Shown here one piece after another: positions 41,832 to 50,126 of a stretch of DNA of 63,458 bases. Both the position numbers and the translations under genes were made by a program. The notes beneath the pieces are model-generated. The model was not told where the DNA came from, did no database searches, and was given only the letters and a program-made list of their open reading frames with translations. How positions within the stretch are numbered: position 1 is the stretch's first letter; each line of letters starts with the position of its first letter. Source of the stretch: CADEED01 sp035701825 (GTDB lineage: Bacteria; Pseudomonadota; Gammaproteobacteria; Steroidobacterales; Steroidobacteraceae); the NCBI GenBank assembly GCA_035701825.1, contig DASSRK010000005.1, forward strand, positions 1-63,458, written 5' to 3'.

Positions 41832-42230
41832 ATGCCCGCAGCAGCCAAGTTCAACTACGGCACCGGCCGCCGCAAGACCTCCGCGGCGCGCGTCTTCCTC
41901 AAGCCCGGTACCGGCAAGATCACCGTCAACGATCGTCCGCTCGATGAGTTCTTCGGGCGCGAGACCGGCCGCATGATCGTGCGCCAGCCGCTCGAGACCG
42001 TGCAGCTCGCCAACAAGTTCGACATCACCGTCACGGTCGCCGGCGGCGGCATCACCGGCCAGGCCGGCGCCATCCGCCACGGCATCACGCGCGCGTTGAT
42101 CGAGTACGACGGCGAGCTGCGCAAGCCGTTGCGTGTCGCCGGCTTCGTCACGCGCGACGCGCGCGAGGTGGAGCGCAAGAAGGTCGGCCGCCGCAAGGCA
42201 CGTCGCGGAACCCAGTACTCGAAGCGTTAA
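41832..42230 (+). CDS. rpsI: 30S ribosomal protein S9
   Basis: 132 residues. GTGRRKTSAARVFLKPGTGK opening, GGGITGQAGAIRHGITRAL and the basic tail ending QYSKR that reaches the ribosomal P site. Starts 12 nt after rplM. The next gene, 34 nt on, is a tRNA with no visible promoter of its own. Confidence 0.98.
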   Translation: MPAAAKFNYGTGRRKTSAARVFLKPGTGKITVNDRPLDEFFGRETGRMIVRQPLETVQLANKFDITVTVAGGGITGQAGAIRHGITRALIEYDGELRKPLRVAGFVTRDAREVERKKVGRRKARRGTQYSKR

Positions 42231-42264
42231 CGCGGGTATTCGGCGCCAGACGGCCAGGGAAATT

Positions 42265-42338
42265 TGGGGGATCGTCTAGCGGTAGGACAACGGACTCTGA
42301 CTCCGTTTACCTAGGTTCGAATCCTAGTCCCCCAGCCA
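42265..42338 (+). tRNA. tRNA-Gln (anticodon CTG)
   Basis: 74 nt with encoded CCA. Acceptor TGGGGGA/TCCCCCA, anticodon stem ACGGA/TCCGT with loop CTCTGAC (anticodon CTG, reading CAG), T arm CTAGG-TTCGAAT-CCTAG, discriminator G. It lies between rpsI and a strong terminator and is probably processed from the ribosomal-protein transcript. Confidence 0.96.
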
Positions 42339-42343
42339 ACACA

Positions 42344-42386
42344 ACAGCCGGTCAGCTAACTACAGCTGACCGGCTGTTTCGTTTTC
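42344..42386 (+). terminator. strong intrinsic terminator after tRNA-Gln
   Basis: Perfect 14-bp stem ACAGCCGGTCAGCT (42344-42357)/AGCTGACCGGCTGT (42364-42377), 6-nt loop AACTAC, then TTCGTTTT. It ends the rplM-rpsI-tRNA unit and can also stop the convergent metalloprotease gene. Confidence 0.92.
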
Positions 42387-45300
42387 AGGGCCGCGCGAAT
42401 CTCCTGCGCCGGCGGGTCCACGCGATGGCGAGCGGAGTCAGCAGCGCGCCCAACGTCAGCGCATCGAATGCGCCGCCACCGCCGCCACCACCGCCACCGC
42501 TGCTGCTGCCGGCTGACGAGGCCCGCACGGTCACCGTGACCGTGTCCGTCGCGGATGCGCCGTCGGTGTCGGTGACGCTGACCTGGAACGAATACGTCGA
42601 TTGCGTGCCGAGCGACGGCGCCCTGAACTGCGCGGTACTGGTCGTGTTGCCTGTCAAAGTCACCGGGCTGCCCGCGCTCTGCGTCCAGTTGTAGCTGCCG
42701 ATGCTGCCGTCGCTGTCGGTCGCGGTCGCCGCCAGCGACACCATGGCGCCGGCATTCACCGTCATATCATTGCCGGCCGAGACGGTCGGCACCGAGTTGG
42801 TGACGGCCACGTTCATCGTGTCCGACGCCGTGCCTCCGTCGTTGTCCGTGGTCGTCAGCTGGAATGTCAGCGTGGTGGACGCGGCCACCGAGGGCGTCAC
42901 GATGCTCGCGCTGGCACTGCTCGCATTCGTGATGGTCACGGCCGGCCCGGCGGTCTGCGTCCAGGCGTAGGCCACGATGCTGCCGTCCGGATCCGCGCCG
43001 CCGCCGGACAGAGTGGCGGCCACGCGCGGATGCAGGGACTGGTCCGCGCCCGCATCCGCCGTGGGCTGCGCATTGGTCACCTGCACCGTCACGTCGTCCG
43101 ATCCGGTGCCGCCATCGTTGTCGGTCACCGCAAGATGGAACACGAGGTCGGCGGTCGTCGGTACCGAGGGCGCGGAGAACGACACGTCCTTCGAGGTTTC
43201 GGTGACGGCGATGATCGATATGGCGGAAAGGGTCAAGGTGCCGGGATCGAACTTGAACGATCCCTGCACCGGCGTGCCGTCACTCAGTTGTACTCCCTGC
43301 AGCGTCCAGGTCATCGCGCCGCCCGTCGAGGCCGGGGCGGTCACGGAACCAGTGATGCCCAGCTGGGTGGAGCTGACCCAGCCGCAACTTCCGGCAGTCA
43401 CCGTGGTGCAGACCGTGTAGAAGCTGTTCGAATTGAGCGTCACCGTCCCACCGGCACTCGTCAATTCTGCAGGCGGGAAGTTCAGCTGCATGACCGCGGT
43501 GCCGACGGCGATCGGTCCCGTTCCCACGCTCACGCTCTGGGCGCTCGACACAAACACGGGCGTGGTGAATACCTTGCCCAGCAGCGCCGTGGGTCCGCTG
43601 GTCTGCGTCCAGCGATACGAGGCGATCGTGCCGTTGGTGTCCGTGGCGGCGCCATGCAGCGAAACGAGCGTGCGCGGTTTCGACGACTGGTCGGAGCCTG
43701 CCGCGGCCTGGGGTTGCGCGTTGACGACGGTCACGGACACGTCATCGGTCGCGGTCACGCCGCGGTTGTCGGTCACCGTGAGCCGGAACACGAGCACGTC
43801 CTGGGTCGGCGTCGAAGGTGCGGCGAAGGTCAGCGAGCGGCCGACGCTGGTGGCATTCACCGCCGTGCCGCTCAGCTGCGTCCAGCTGCTGGTGGCGATG
43901 AAGCCGTCGGCGTCGCTGCTGCCCGAGCCGTCGAGCGTCACGACGTCGCGTGGCGCCACCAGCTGGTCCACGCCTCCGGCCGCGGCGGGAGGCGTGTTTG
44001 CCGACGTGTCGGTCGCGCAGGTGTAGATGCGCACGTCGTCCACCAGCCACGACAGGCCCGTGGTCAAACTGAAGTCGCTCGAGTTGCGGAAGCGGACCCG
44101 CAGGTTGCTGCCCGCGAGCGCGCCGAGGTCGTAGCGCGTCGACACGTAACCGTGGCTCGCACCGACGAAGGCGCTGTGGCCGCCGAGAGGATTGCTCGTG
44201 CTGGCGTCAATGGTGCCGTTGTAGTTCTGGCCGCCGGAGTAGCGCGCCGACGCATCGCTCCAGGTGACACCGTCGTCGGTGCTGAACTCGACGATGCCGC
44301 CGTCGTAGTTGGAGCTGCCGTCGGACTCCTGGTCGAACGCGTGGCGGAAGTGCAGGAAGGCGTTCGGCGGCACCACCACCGATGACACCATGGTGAGCGC
44401 ATGGTCGCTCGCCTGGCTCGAGCCCGGCGCGTAGTAGGACTGCGTTCCTTGCGCCGCGAAACCCTGGACGATGAACCACAGCCCGCTGGAACCCACGATC
44501 GGCGTATTCACCCAACGTGACGGGTCCGCGGGACCCTCGAAGCCGTCGAAGTAGGCATCGACCGGAACCTCGTTGACGCCGCAAGCCGCGACGTCCGTCC
44601 CGGCATCGAGCGTCGGCTCCTTGTTCATCTCGACCGCGGCGGTCGCGTTCGCCACCTGCTGGCAGTCGTTCGCGACGATGCCGTTCGTGCCGATGAGATT
44701 CTTGCAGGCCTCGTTGAGCGCGAGGTACAGGTCGGCGTAATCGGAGCCGGAGGTGAGGTGCTGGGTCTCGACGCGGTAGTAGATGAGCGCGGCCTTGTCG
44801 ATGCCGATTCCCGCGATCGTGTAGCCGTTGAAACTGCCGCCGTCGACGATCAGCGTGGCCGCCTTGTTGTTGACACCGCTGTTCGAATGCACGCCGCCGC
44901 CGTCGACGGGGCTGGTCCAGTAGTCGGGACTTCCCATGCGGTCGGGGTTGCCGAATTCCGCCGGGTTCGCCATGTCGCGGATGACGCCGACGCCGGTGAA
45001 ATCCTCGCCCAGCTTCCAGCGCACCTCGGGAGTGTCGGTGCCGCTGGTGTTCGACAGGTCCATGAACTCGCCGAACACATCGGACAGCGATTCGTTGATC
45101 GCGCCCGACTGGTAATAGTAGAAGAGCCCGGAGGTGTTCTCGGTGACGGCATGGGTCAACTCGTGGCCCACGACGTCGTCCGCGGCAGGCGCGCCCGCGC
45201 AGTACACCATCTGCGTGCCGATCCACGCGGCATTGGGGCAGTAGTTCGGCGGCGCGTAGTCCACCGTCGAGACCAGCGTGGCCCCGAGATCGTCGAAGCT

Positions 45301-46182
45301 GTCGCGGCCGAAGCGCGCGAAGTAGAAGTCGTACATGTCACCGGCATAGCGGTGCGCGGTGTCGGCATCCGGATTCGCGCCGCTGGTGCAAAGCGGCTGT
45401 GTCTCGTCACACAGCAGCAGGCCGGGCGTGGTTTCGCCGCCGCTGGCGGTGTAGGTATTACGGTTGCGCGCGGTCTCGACCTGGTCGAAATGCAGCACGA
45501 GGCCGCCCGTCCTGGCGCTCACCAGCACGAACTCGCGGGTTGCGACCGGACCCCTGGAGCCGACCGAGGTGCGCCAGACGAGCTGCGCCGGCGAGACGGC
45601 CCTGGGGCCGATGAGGCGTGGCACGAAGATCGACAGTTCCGGCTTGTCGGCGACCAGCGCGCTCTTCGCGACGTGCCGGTACTTGGCCGTGGCGAGCGCC
45701 GCGATTTCCTGCGCCTGCGCGCCCGTGATGCGCGGCGTCAGGTCGGCGAGCGCCAGCTTCGGGTCGACTTCGCCGCTCAGGGACAGCACCTGGCCGGCGC
45801 CGTCCAGCGACAACACCAGTTCGCCGCCGATCACCGGCAACCCGCGATAGAGCTGCCGGTAGCGCACCACGTCGCCGCGCGAACCCCGCGACGTCGAGCG
45901 GATCTGCTGCAGTTGGGATGCGGGATCCGACAACCCGAAGGCGGGCGCGTAGCGCGCCAGCGCGGCGCGGGCGGAATCGGCGACCGCGGGCTTCATGCCT
46001 CGCCGCGCGATCACCGCGGACCTGCGCTCCGCGGGGCCCACGTACCGGGTTTCGCCGTGCGACAACACGATTCGTGAGGCCTGCGGCCCGCCGCCGAACG
46101 ATGCGGGGATCGAGGCGATCGCGGCCGCGAGCGCGGCTCCAACCAGCAGCGCGCGCAACCGGTTCCGATGGGTCGAATTCAT
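42385..46182 (-). CDS. secreted M4 (thermolysin-family) metalloprotease with Ig/PKD-like repeats and GlyGly-CTERM-like tail
   Basis: 1265 residues from ATG 46182 (GGGAG upstream). Signal peptide (RALLVGAALAAAIASIPAS), FTP/PepSY-type propeptide, then the M4 catalytic unit: HELTH at residues 340-344, third zinc ligand Glu364 in NESLSDVFGE and the active-site His in GVHSNSGV. After the protease come an adhesion-type beta domain (residues about 530-720) and repeated K319L/PKD-like domains with the refrain SYSFQVSVTDTDGASATDTV. The end is Ser/Gly-rich, a hydrophobic helix (FDALTLGALLTPLAIAW) and TRRRRR, matching GlyGly-CTERM rhombosortase substrates. Follows the lipoprotein gene by 17 nt. Confidence 0.92.
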   Translation of the reverse strand: MNSTHRNRLRALLVGAALAAAIASIPASFGGGPQASRIVLSHGETRYVGPAERRSAVIARRGMKPAVADSARAALARYAPAFGLSDPASQLQQIRSTSRGSRGDVVRYRQLYRGLPVIGGELVLSLDGAGQVLSLSGEVDPKLALADLTPRITGAQAQEIAALATAKYRHVAKSALVADKPELSIFVPRLIGPRAVSPAQLVWRTSVGSRGPVATREFVLVSARTGGLVLHFDQVETARNRNTYTASGGETTPGLLLCDETQPLCTSGANPDADTAHRYAGDMYDFYFARFGRDSFDDLGATLVSTVDYAPPNYCPNAAWIGTQMVYCAGAPAADDVVGHELTHAVTENTSGLFYYYQSGAINESLSDVFGEFMDLSNTSGTDTPEVRWKLGEDFTGVGVIRDMANPAEFGNPDRMGSPDYWTSPVDGGGVHSNSGVNNKAATLIVDGGSFNGYTIAGIGIDKAALIYYRVETQHLTSGSDYADLYLALNEACKNLIGTNGIVANDCQQVANATAAVEMNKEPTLDAGTDVAACGVNEVPVDAYFDGFEGPADPSRWVNTPIVGSSGLWFIVQGFAAQGTQSYYAPGSSQASDHALTMVSSVVVPPNAFLHFRHAFDQESDGSSNYDGGIVEFSTDDGVTWSDASARYSGGQNYNGTIDASTSNPLGGHSAFVGASHGYVSTRYDLGALAGSNLRVRFRNSSDFSLTTGLSWLVDDVRIYTCATDTSANTPPAAAGGVDQLVAPRDVVTLDGSGSSDADGFIATSSWTQLSGTAVNATSVGRSLTFAAPSTPTQDVLVFRLTVTDNRGVTATDDVSVTVVNAQPQAAAGSDQSSKPRTLVSLHGAATDTNGTIASYRWTQTSGPTALLGKVFTTPVFVSSAQSVSVGTGPIAVGTAVMQLNFPPAELTSAGGTVTLNSNSFYTVCTTVTAGSCGWVSSTQLGITGSVTAPASTGGAMTWTLQGVQLSDGTPVQGSFKFDPGTLTLSAISIIAVTETSKDVSFSAPSVPTTADLVFHLAVTDNDGGTGSDDVTVQVTNAQPTADAGADQSLHPRVAATLSGGGADPDGSIVAYAWTQTAGPAVTITNASSASASIVTPSVAASTTLTFQLTTTDNDGGTASDTMNVAVTNSVPTVSAGNDMTVNAGAMVSLAATATDSDGSIGSYNWTQSAGSPVTLTGNTTSTAQFRAPSLGTQSTYSFQVSVTDTDGASATDTVTVTVRASSAGSSSGGGGGGGGGAFDALTLGALLTPLAIAWTRRRRRFARP

Positions 46183-46199
46183 CTCTTCTCCCTTTGTTC

Positions 46200-46697
46200 T
46201 CAGTGCGGCGCGGGCGCCGGTGCAGGCAATTTGAGGATCCAATCGATGAGGGCGTCGTCCGGCGATCCGGCCAGGCTTCGCGAATCGTAGTGAGCCGAGC
46301 GCGCTTTCCCGGCGGGGCCCTGGATCGAAATCGTGAATTCGTAGCAATCGGGACAGGCGCGGCCCGGCGCCTGCGTGGCGGGCGCGCCGTCGCGCGCCGC
46401 GACGAGCGCGCGCAATGACCTGCGTTCGTCGCCGGTCAGCGCCCGCTCTGCCCGCGAACCGCGGCGCATGTCTTCCACGACCAGCAGGTTGCCCGCGCCG
46501 TCGAGCGTGAAGCGCTTGTGCATGCCGACGATGCCGCCGCTTTGCTCGAGGGTCAGCTGCCAATCACCCGCGTCTGCGTCCGCGGCGGATGGCCCGCCGG
46601 ACCCCAGGGTGCAGGACGACAACAGCGCCATCGCAGCCACGAGCACGCAGTTCCGGCGCGACGGCGGCCTCCAGGCGGCGAAAGCGGAGTGGGGCAT
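46200..46697 (-). CDS. small lipoprotein, co-transcribed with the M4 protease
   Basis: 165 residues. N-terminal hydrophobic stretch VLVAAMALLSSC with a lipobox (LSSC), so a lipid-anchored protein. The mature part has a small beta-type region (WQLTLEQSGGIVGMHKRFTL, YEFTISIQG) and a CPDC pair. The ending is proline-rich (PAPAPAPH). The context suggests a chaperone, propeptide-like inhibitor or accessory for the adjacent protease, but no family was recognised. Confidence 0.75.
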   Translation of the reverse strand: MPHSAFAAWRPPSRRNCVLVAAMALLSSCTLGSGGPSAADADAGDWQLTLEQSGGIVGMHKRFTLDGAGNLLVVEDMRRGSRAERALTGDERRSLRALVAARDGAPATQAPGRACPDCYEFTISIQGPAGKARSAHYDSRSLAGSPDDALIDWILKLPAPAPAPH

Positions 46698-46748
46698 TCC
46701 TCTTGGCTCGGGAGTTGTTCTTAGTTAGAAGGGCCAATGCGGTGTGGG

Positions 46749-46778
46749 AATCTAGCTACAGCGGCGACGCGAAGTCAA
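46749..46778 (-). promoter_or_regulatory. candidate promoter of the lipoprotein-protease operon
   Basis: Read leftwards, -35 TTGACT (46778-46773), 18-nt spacer and -10 TAGATT (46754-46749). Predicted start near 46742, about 45 nt before the lipoprotein ATG. Confidence 0.45.
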
Positions 46779-46982
46779 TCAAGTGCGCCGCCGGCGAAGG
46801 CGGAACTGCGGGCGAATGCCGGCGGTGGTGCCGCGCCGGTGCGCCGGATCGCCCGGCCGGTGCAGCCGGCCTGCCCGGGAAGCGGGTTGGGCGTATAGTC
46901 CGTGCCCGGGCGGCCGGATTTTCCTCCAACGCAACAAGCAGTCGTGGCGGAGCCGGGGGCCCCTGCCCGCCGCGGACCTGCA

Positions 46983-47000
46983 GCCGGCCGCGCGGCCGGC
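46983..47000. repeat. 18-bp perfect GC palindrome upstream of the DUF885 gene
   Basis: GCCGGCCGCGCGGCCGGC is self-complementary end to end and lies 23 nt before ATG 47024, just ahead of the GAGG ribosome binding site. The rest of the 326-nt divergent gap holds a TATAGT at 46894-46899 without a good -35. Confidence 0.6.
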
Positions 47001-47023
47001 AAATCCTTCCGAGGTAGTTAGCC

Positions 47024-48796
47024 ATGCGCACGATCCTGATCGCATCCGTCCTCCTGCTGTCGTCCGCCGCGCAGGCCGCCGACCGTGCCGCCGATCTCAG
47101 GCAGCTCTACGACCAGTTCTGGGAAGAAAGCCTGAAGCTCGACCCGCTCGATGCGACCTTCGCCGGCGACCCGCGCTACAACGCCGAGCTGCCGAATTTC
47201 CTCTCGCCGGAATACGAGGACCAGGCGCGCGCGTTCCAGCAGAAATACCTCGACCGCGCCCACGCCATCGGCCCGGAGGGACTGTCGGGCCAGGACCGAT
47301 TGTCGTACGAGGTCTTCACGCTCAACCGCGAATCGGAGCTCGAGGACCTGCGCTTCCCGCAACGCCTGCTGCCGATCAACCAGTTCCGCAACGTGGCCAA
47401 CCTGTTCGCGCAACTCGGCTCGGGCGAGGGTGCGCAGCCGTTCGCCACGGTCAAGGACTACGACGACTGGCTGGAGCGCGCGGCGCGCCTGCCGGTGTTG
47501 TTCGAGCAGGCGATGGTCAACATGCGCGAGGGCATGTCCAAGGGCCTGGTGGAACCGCGCGTGCTCATGGAAAAGGTGCTGCCGCAGCTCGACGCCAACA
47601 TCACCGACGAGGTCGAGAAGAGCATCTTCTGGGGACCGGTCACGAACATGCCGAAGGATTTCCCGGCGGCCGAACGCGAGCGGCTGACGGTGGCCTTTCG
47701 CAACCTCGTCGGCACCCAGCTCACGCCCGCGTATCGCAAGCTGCGCACCTTCATCGCCGATGAGTACCTGCCGAAGACCCGCGATACTTTCGGCCGCGGC
47801 GCGCTGCCCGACGGCGCCGCCTGGTACGAACACAACGTGCACGACAACACCACGCGCTCGCTGACGCCCGCGCAGGCGCACCAGATCGGCCTCGACGAAG
47901 TGGCGCGCATCCAGGACGGCATGCGCCAGGTCGCGAAGGAGCTCGGATACAAGAAGCCGACCAGGTCGCTGCCCGAGCTCAAGGCGTTCTTCGAGTGGAT
48001 GAAGGCGCGCGATGACATGTACTTCAAGTCGCGCGAGGAGTTGCTGGCCGCGTACCAGGCCTTCGGCGCGAACGTCGCGCCGCTGCTGCCGAAGTATTTC
48101 AACCTGCGGCCCAAGACCGGCTACGAGGTGCGGCTGGTGGAGCCGTTCCGCGAGGTCTCGGCCTCATCGGGCCAGTACCAGGGCCCCTCGCTCGACGGGC
48201 AGCGCCCCGGCATCTTCTACGTGAACGCCTATGACCTGAAGTCGCGGCCGCGCTGGGCGCTGTCGTCACTGTCGCTGCACGAGGCGGCACCGGGGCATCA
48301 CTTCCAGATCTCGCTGCAGCGGGAGCTGACCGACCTGCCGATGTTCCGCCGCTTCTCGCGCGACACCGCGTATATCGAAGGCTGGGGCCTGTATGCCGAA
48401 TATCTCGGTTACGAGATGGGCATCTACAAGGACCCGGTGGCGCGCTTTGGTGCGCTGGACGCCGAACTGTGGCGCGCCATCCGCCTGGTGACCGACACCG
48501 GGATCCACTTCAAGGGCTGGACGCGCCGGCAGACGCTCGACTACATGATGGCGAATTCACCGTCCGGCGAGACACGCGCGGTCTCCGAGGCCGAGCGCTT
48601 CGCCGCCATCCCGGGACAGGCGCTGGCCTACAAGATCGGCCAGCTGAAGATCGTGGAGCTCCGCAAACGGGCCGAGAAGGCGCTGGGACCGAAGTTCAAG
48701 GTCACGGAATTCCACGACGAGGTACTGAAGGACGGGGCGATCCCGCTCGAGGTGCTCGAGGCGAAGATCGATCGCTGGATCGCGTCCCGGAAGTGA
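47024..48796 (+). CDS. secreted DUF885-family putative metallopeptidase
   Basis: 590 residues. Signal peptide MRTILIASVLLLSSAAQA. The DUF885 hallmark LHEAAPGHHFQ, with a HExxxGH-like zinc motif, and the later Glu in YIEGWGLYAEYLG are kept, along with SPSGETRAVSEAERFAAIPGQALAYKIG. Related proteins behave as carboxypeptidase-like enzymes, but few are characterised. Probably periplasmic. Ribosome binding site GAGG 9 nt before ATG. Confidence 0.88.
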   Translation: MRTILIASVLLLSSAAQAADRAADLRQLYDQFWEESLKLDPLDATFAGDPRYNAELPNFLSPEYEDQARAFQQKYLDRAHAIGPEGLSGQDRLSYEVFTLNRESELEDLRFPQRLLPINQFRNVANLFAQLGSGEGAQPFATVKDYDDWLERAARLPVLFEQAMVNMREGMSKGLVEPRVLMEKVLPQLDANITDEVEKSIFWGPVTNMPKDFPAAERERLTVAFRNLVGTQLTPAYRKLRTFIADEYLPKTRDTFGRGALPDGAAWYEHNVHDNTTRSLTPAQAHQIGLDEVARIQDGMRQVAKELGYKKPTRSLPELKAFFEWMKARDDMYFKSREELLAAYQAFGANVAPLLPKYFNLRPKTGYEVRLVEPFREVSASSGQYQGPSLDGQRPGIFYVNAYDLKSRPRWALSSLSLHEAAPGHHFQISLQRELTDLPMFRRFSRDTAYIEGWGLYAEYLGYEMGIYKDPVARFGALDAELWRAIRLVTDTGIHFKGWTRRQTLDYMMANSPSGETRAVSEAERFAAIPGQALAYKIGQLKIVELRKRAEKALGPKFKVTEFHDEVLKDGAIPLEVLEAKIDRWIASRK

Positions 48797-48842
48797 CGGG
48801 GCGGAAGGGCGCGAACCGGGTCCGCGCCCGATCGCCCCCTGG

Positions 48843-50117
48843 TCAGTCGAGCAGCGCCTGGTAGATAGCCGCCTTGAACTTGTCGGTGAAGTCGGTGCCG
48901 TTCGGGATGAGCTGGATCATCATCACCGTGGTCAGGCGCTCCGCCGGGTCGACGCGGTAGTAAGTCCCGTACGCGCCGCCCCAGCCCCACGAACCCACCG
49001 ACTCCATGCCGATCAGGCCGTACTTGTCGGTCACCTCGAACCCGAAGCCAAATCCCAGTCCCTTGGAATCCGCGACTCCTTCCGGCATCTGGTTCGTGGT
49101 CATGAGTCTCGCCGCGTGCGGCGAGAGGATGCGCACCTTGCCGAGCGCGCCGCCGTTGCGCAGCGCCTCGAGGAAGGTGGCGTAGTCGGCCGCCGTGGAG
49201 ATGAGGCCGGCACCGCCGGAGAAGCTCTTGCGCGGCCCGTCCACGTAATGTCCCTGGCCCTTCTGGCCGTCCCCCTGGCGCACCGCCTTGCCATTGGCAT
49301 CACTGCCGTACACGGCCGCGAAGCGCGCGCGCTTCCCGGGCGGCAGGAAGAAGTGCGTGTCCTTCATCCCGAGCGGCGCGGTGATGTGCGCGCGGATGTA
49401 TTCATCCAGCGTCATGCCCGAGGCCTTCTCGACGATGCAGCCAAGGATGTCGGTGTTGTAGCCATAGACGAATTTCTCGCCGGGCTGGGCCACGAAGGGC
49501 AGCGTGCCGAGCTTCTCGATGCTGTCGCAGACGGGCTCGTCCTTGTCGGCGAAGTACCAGCCGTAGCCGGCGGCCGGCCCCAGTCCCCTGGCCGAATAGA
49601 GGGCCGCGATCTCGGGCTCGGTGCCATACGAAATGCCGGCCGTGTGCGTCAGCAGGTCGCGCAGCGTGATGGGGCGCTTCGCCGGCACGCTGGTGGTGCC
49701 GACGCCATTGTCGTTGCGCACGCTGACCGTGGTCTTCGCGAACGTGGGTATGAACTTGCCGGCCGGGTCGTTGATCGAGACCCTGCCTTCCTCCATGAGC
49801 TGCAGGATCGCGACGCTGGTGAGCGCCTTGCTCTGCGAGGCGATGCGGAACTCGGTGTCCATGGTCATCTTGCGGCCGGCCTCCTTGTCGGCCCAGCCGA
49901 CGGCGCGCTGGTAGACCGGCTTCCCGTCGCGCAGCACCAGCGCGACGACGCCGGCAATGCGTCCATCGTTGACATAGCCGTCGAGCAGCGCGTCCACGCG
50001 CTGCAGCCGCTCCACCGAGAAGCCGTTGCGCAGCGTGTCGGCGTGGGCCGGGAGCGCGGCGAGTACCCCCACGCAGACAGTGACGAAGGAGGCGGGCTTG
50101 AACGCATTGCGCATCAT
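48843..50117 (-). CDS. secreted beta-lactamase-fold serine hydrolase
   Basis: 424 residues. Signal peptide ending ALPAHA. The SxxK nucleophile motif is SQSK at residues 94-97 (Ser94, Lys97), YGYNTDILG supplies the Tyr-x-Asn-like motif and GGAGLISTAADYATFL is typical of class C/EstB-type esterases. Probably a periplasmic esterase or peptidase, not an antibiotic resistance gene as far as the sequence shows. It follows the arabinofuranosidase gene by 9 nt, suggesting a joint role in degrading esterified plant polymers. Confidence 0.88.
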   Translation of the reverse strand: MMRNAFKPASFVTVCVGVLAALPAHADTLRNGFSVERLQRVDALLDGYVNDGRIAGVVALVLRDGKPVYQRAVGWADKEAGRKMTMDTEFRIASQSKALTSVAILQLMEEGRVSINDPAGKFIPTFAKTTVSVRNDNGVGTTSVPAKRPITLRDLLTHTAGISYGTEPEIAALYSARGLGPAAGYGWYFADKDEPVCDSIEKLGTLPFVAQPGEKFVYGYNTDILGCIVEKASGMTLDEYIRAHITAPLGMKDTHFFLPPGKRARFAAVYGSDANGKAVRQGDGQKGQGHYVDGPRKSFSGGAGLISTAADYATFLEALRNGGALGKVRILSPHAARLMTTNQMPEGVADSKGLGFGFGFEVTDKYGLIGMESVGSWGWGGAYGTYYRVDPAERLTTVMMIQLIPNGTDFTDKFKAAIYQALLD

Positions 50118-50126
50118 CGGCAGTCC

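Noticed and set aside
42470..42510. CCGCCACCGCCGCC run as a CRISPR or regulatory repeat
   Set aside because: It encodes the poly-Gly linker of the M4 protease tail.
42265..46182. tRNA-Gln as attachment site of a genomic island
   Set aside because: No integrase and no repeat of the tRNA 3' end were found downstream; the flanking genes look native.
48843..50117. Serine hydrolase as a beta-lactamase resistance gene
   Set aside because: It has the SxxK fold motif, but the context (GH51 gene) and sequence fit esterase-type relatives better.
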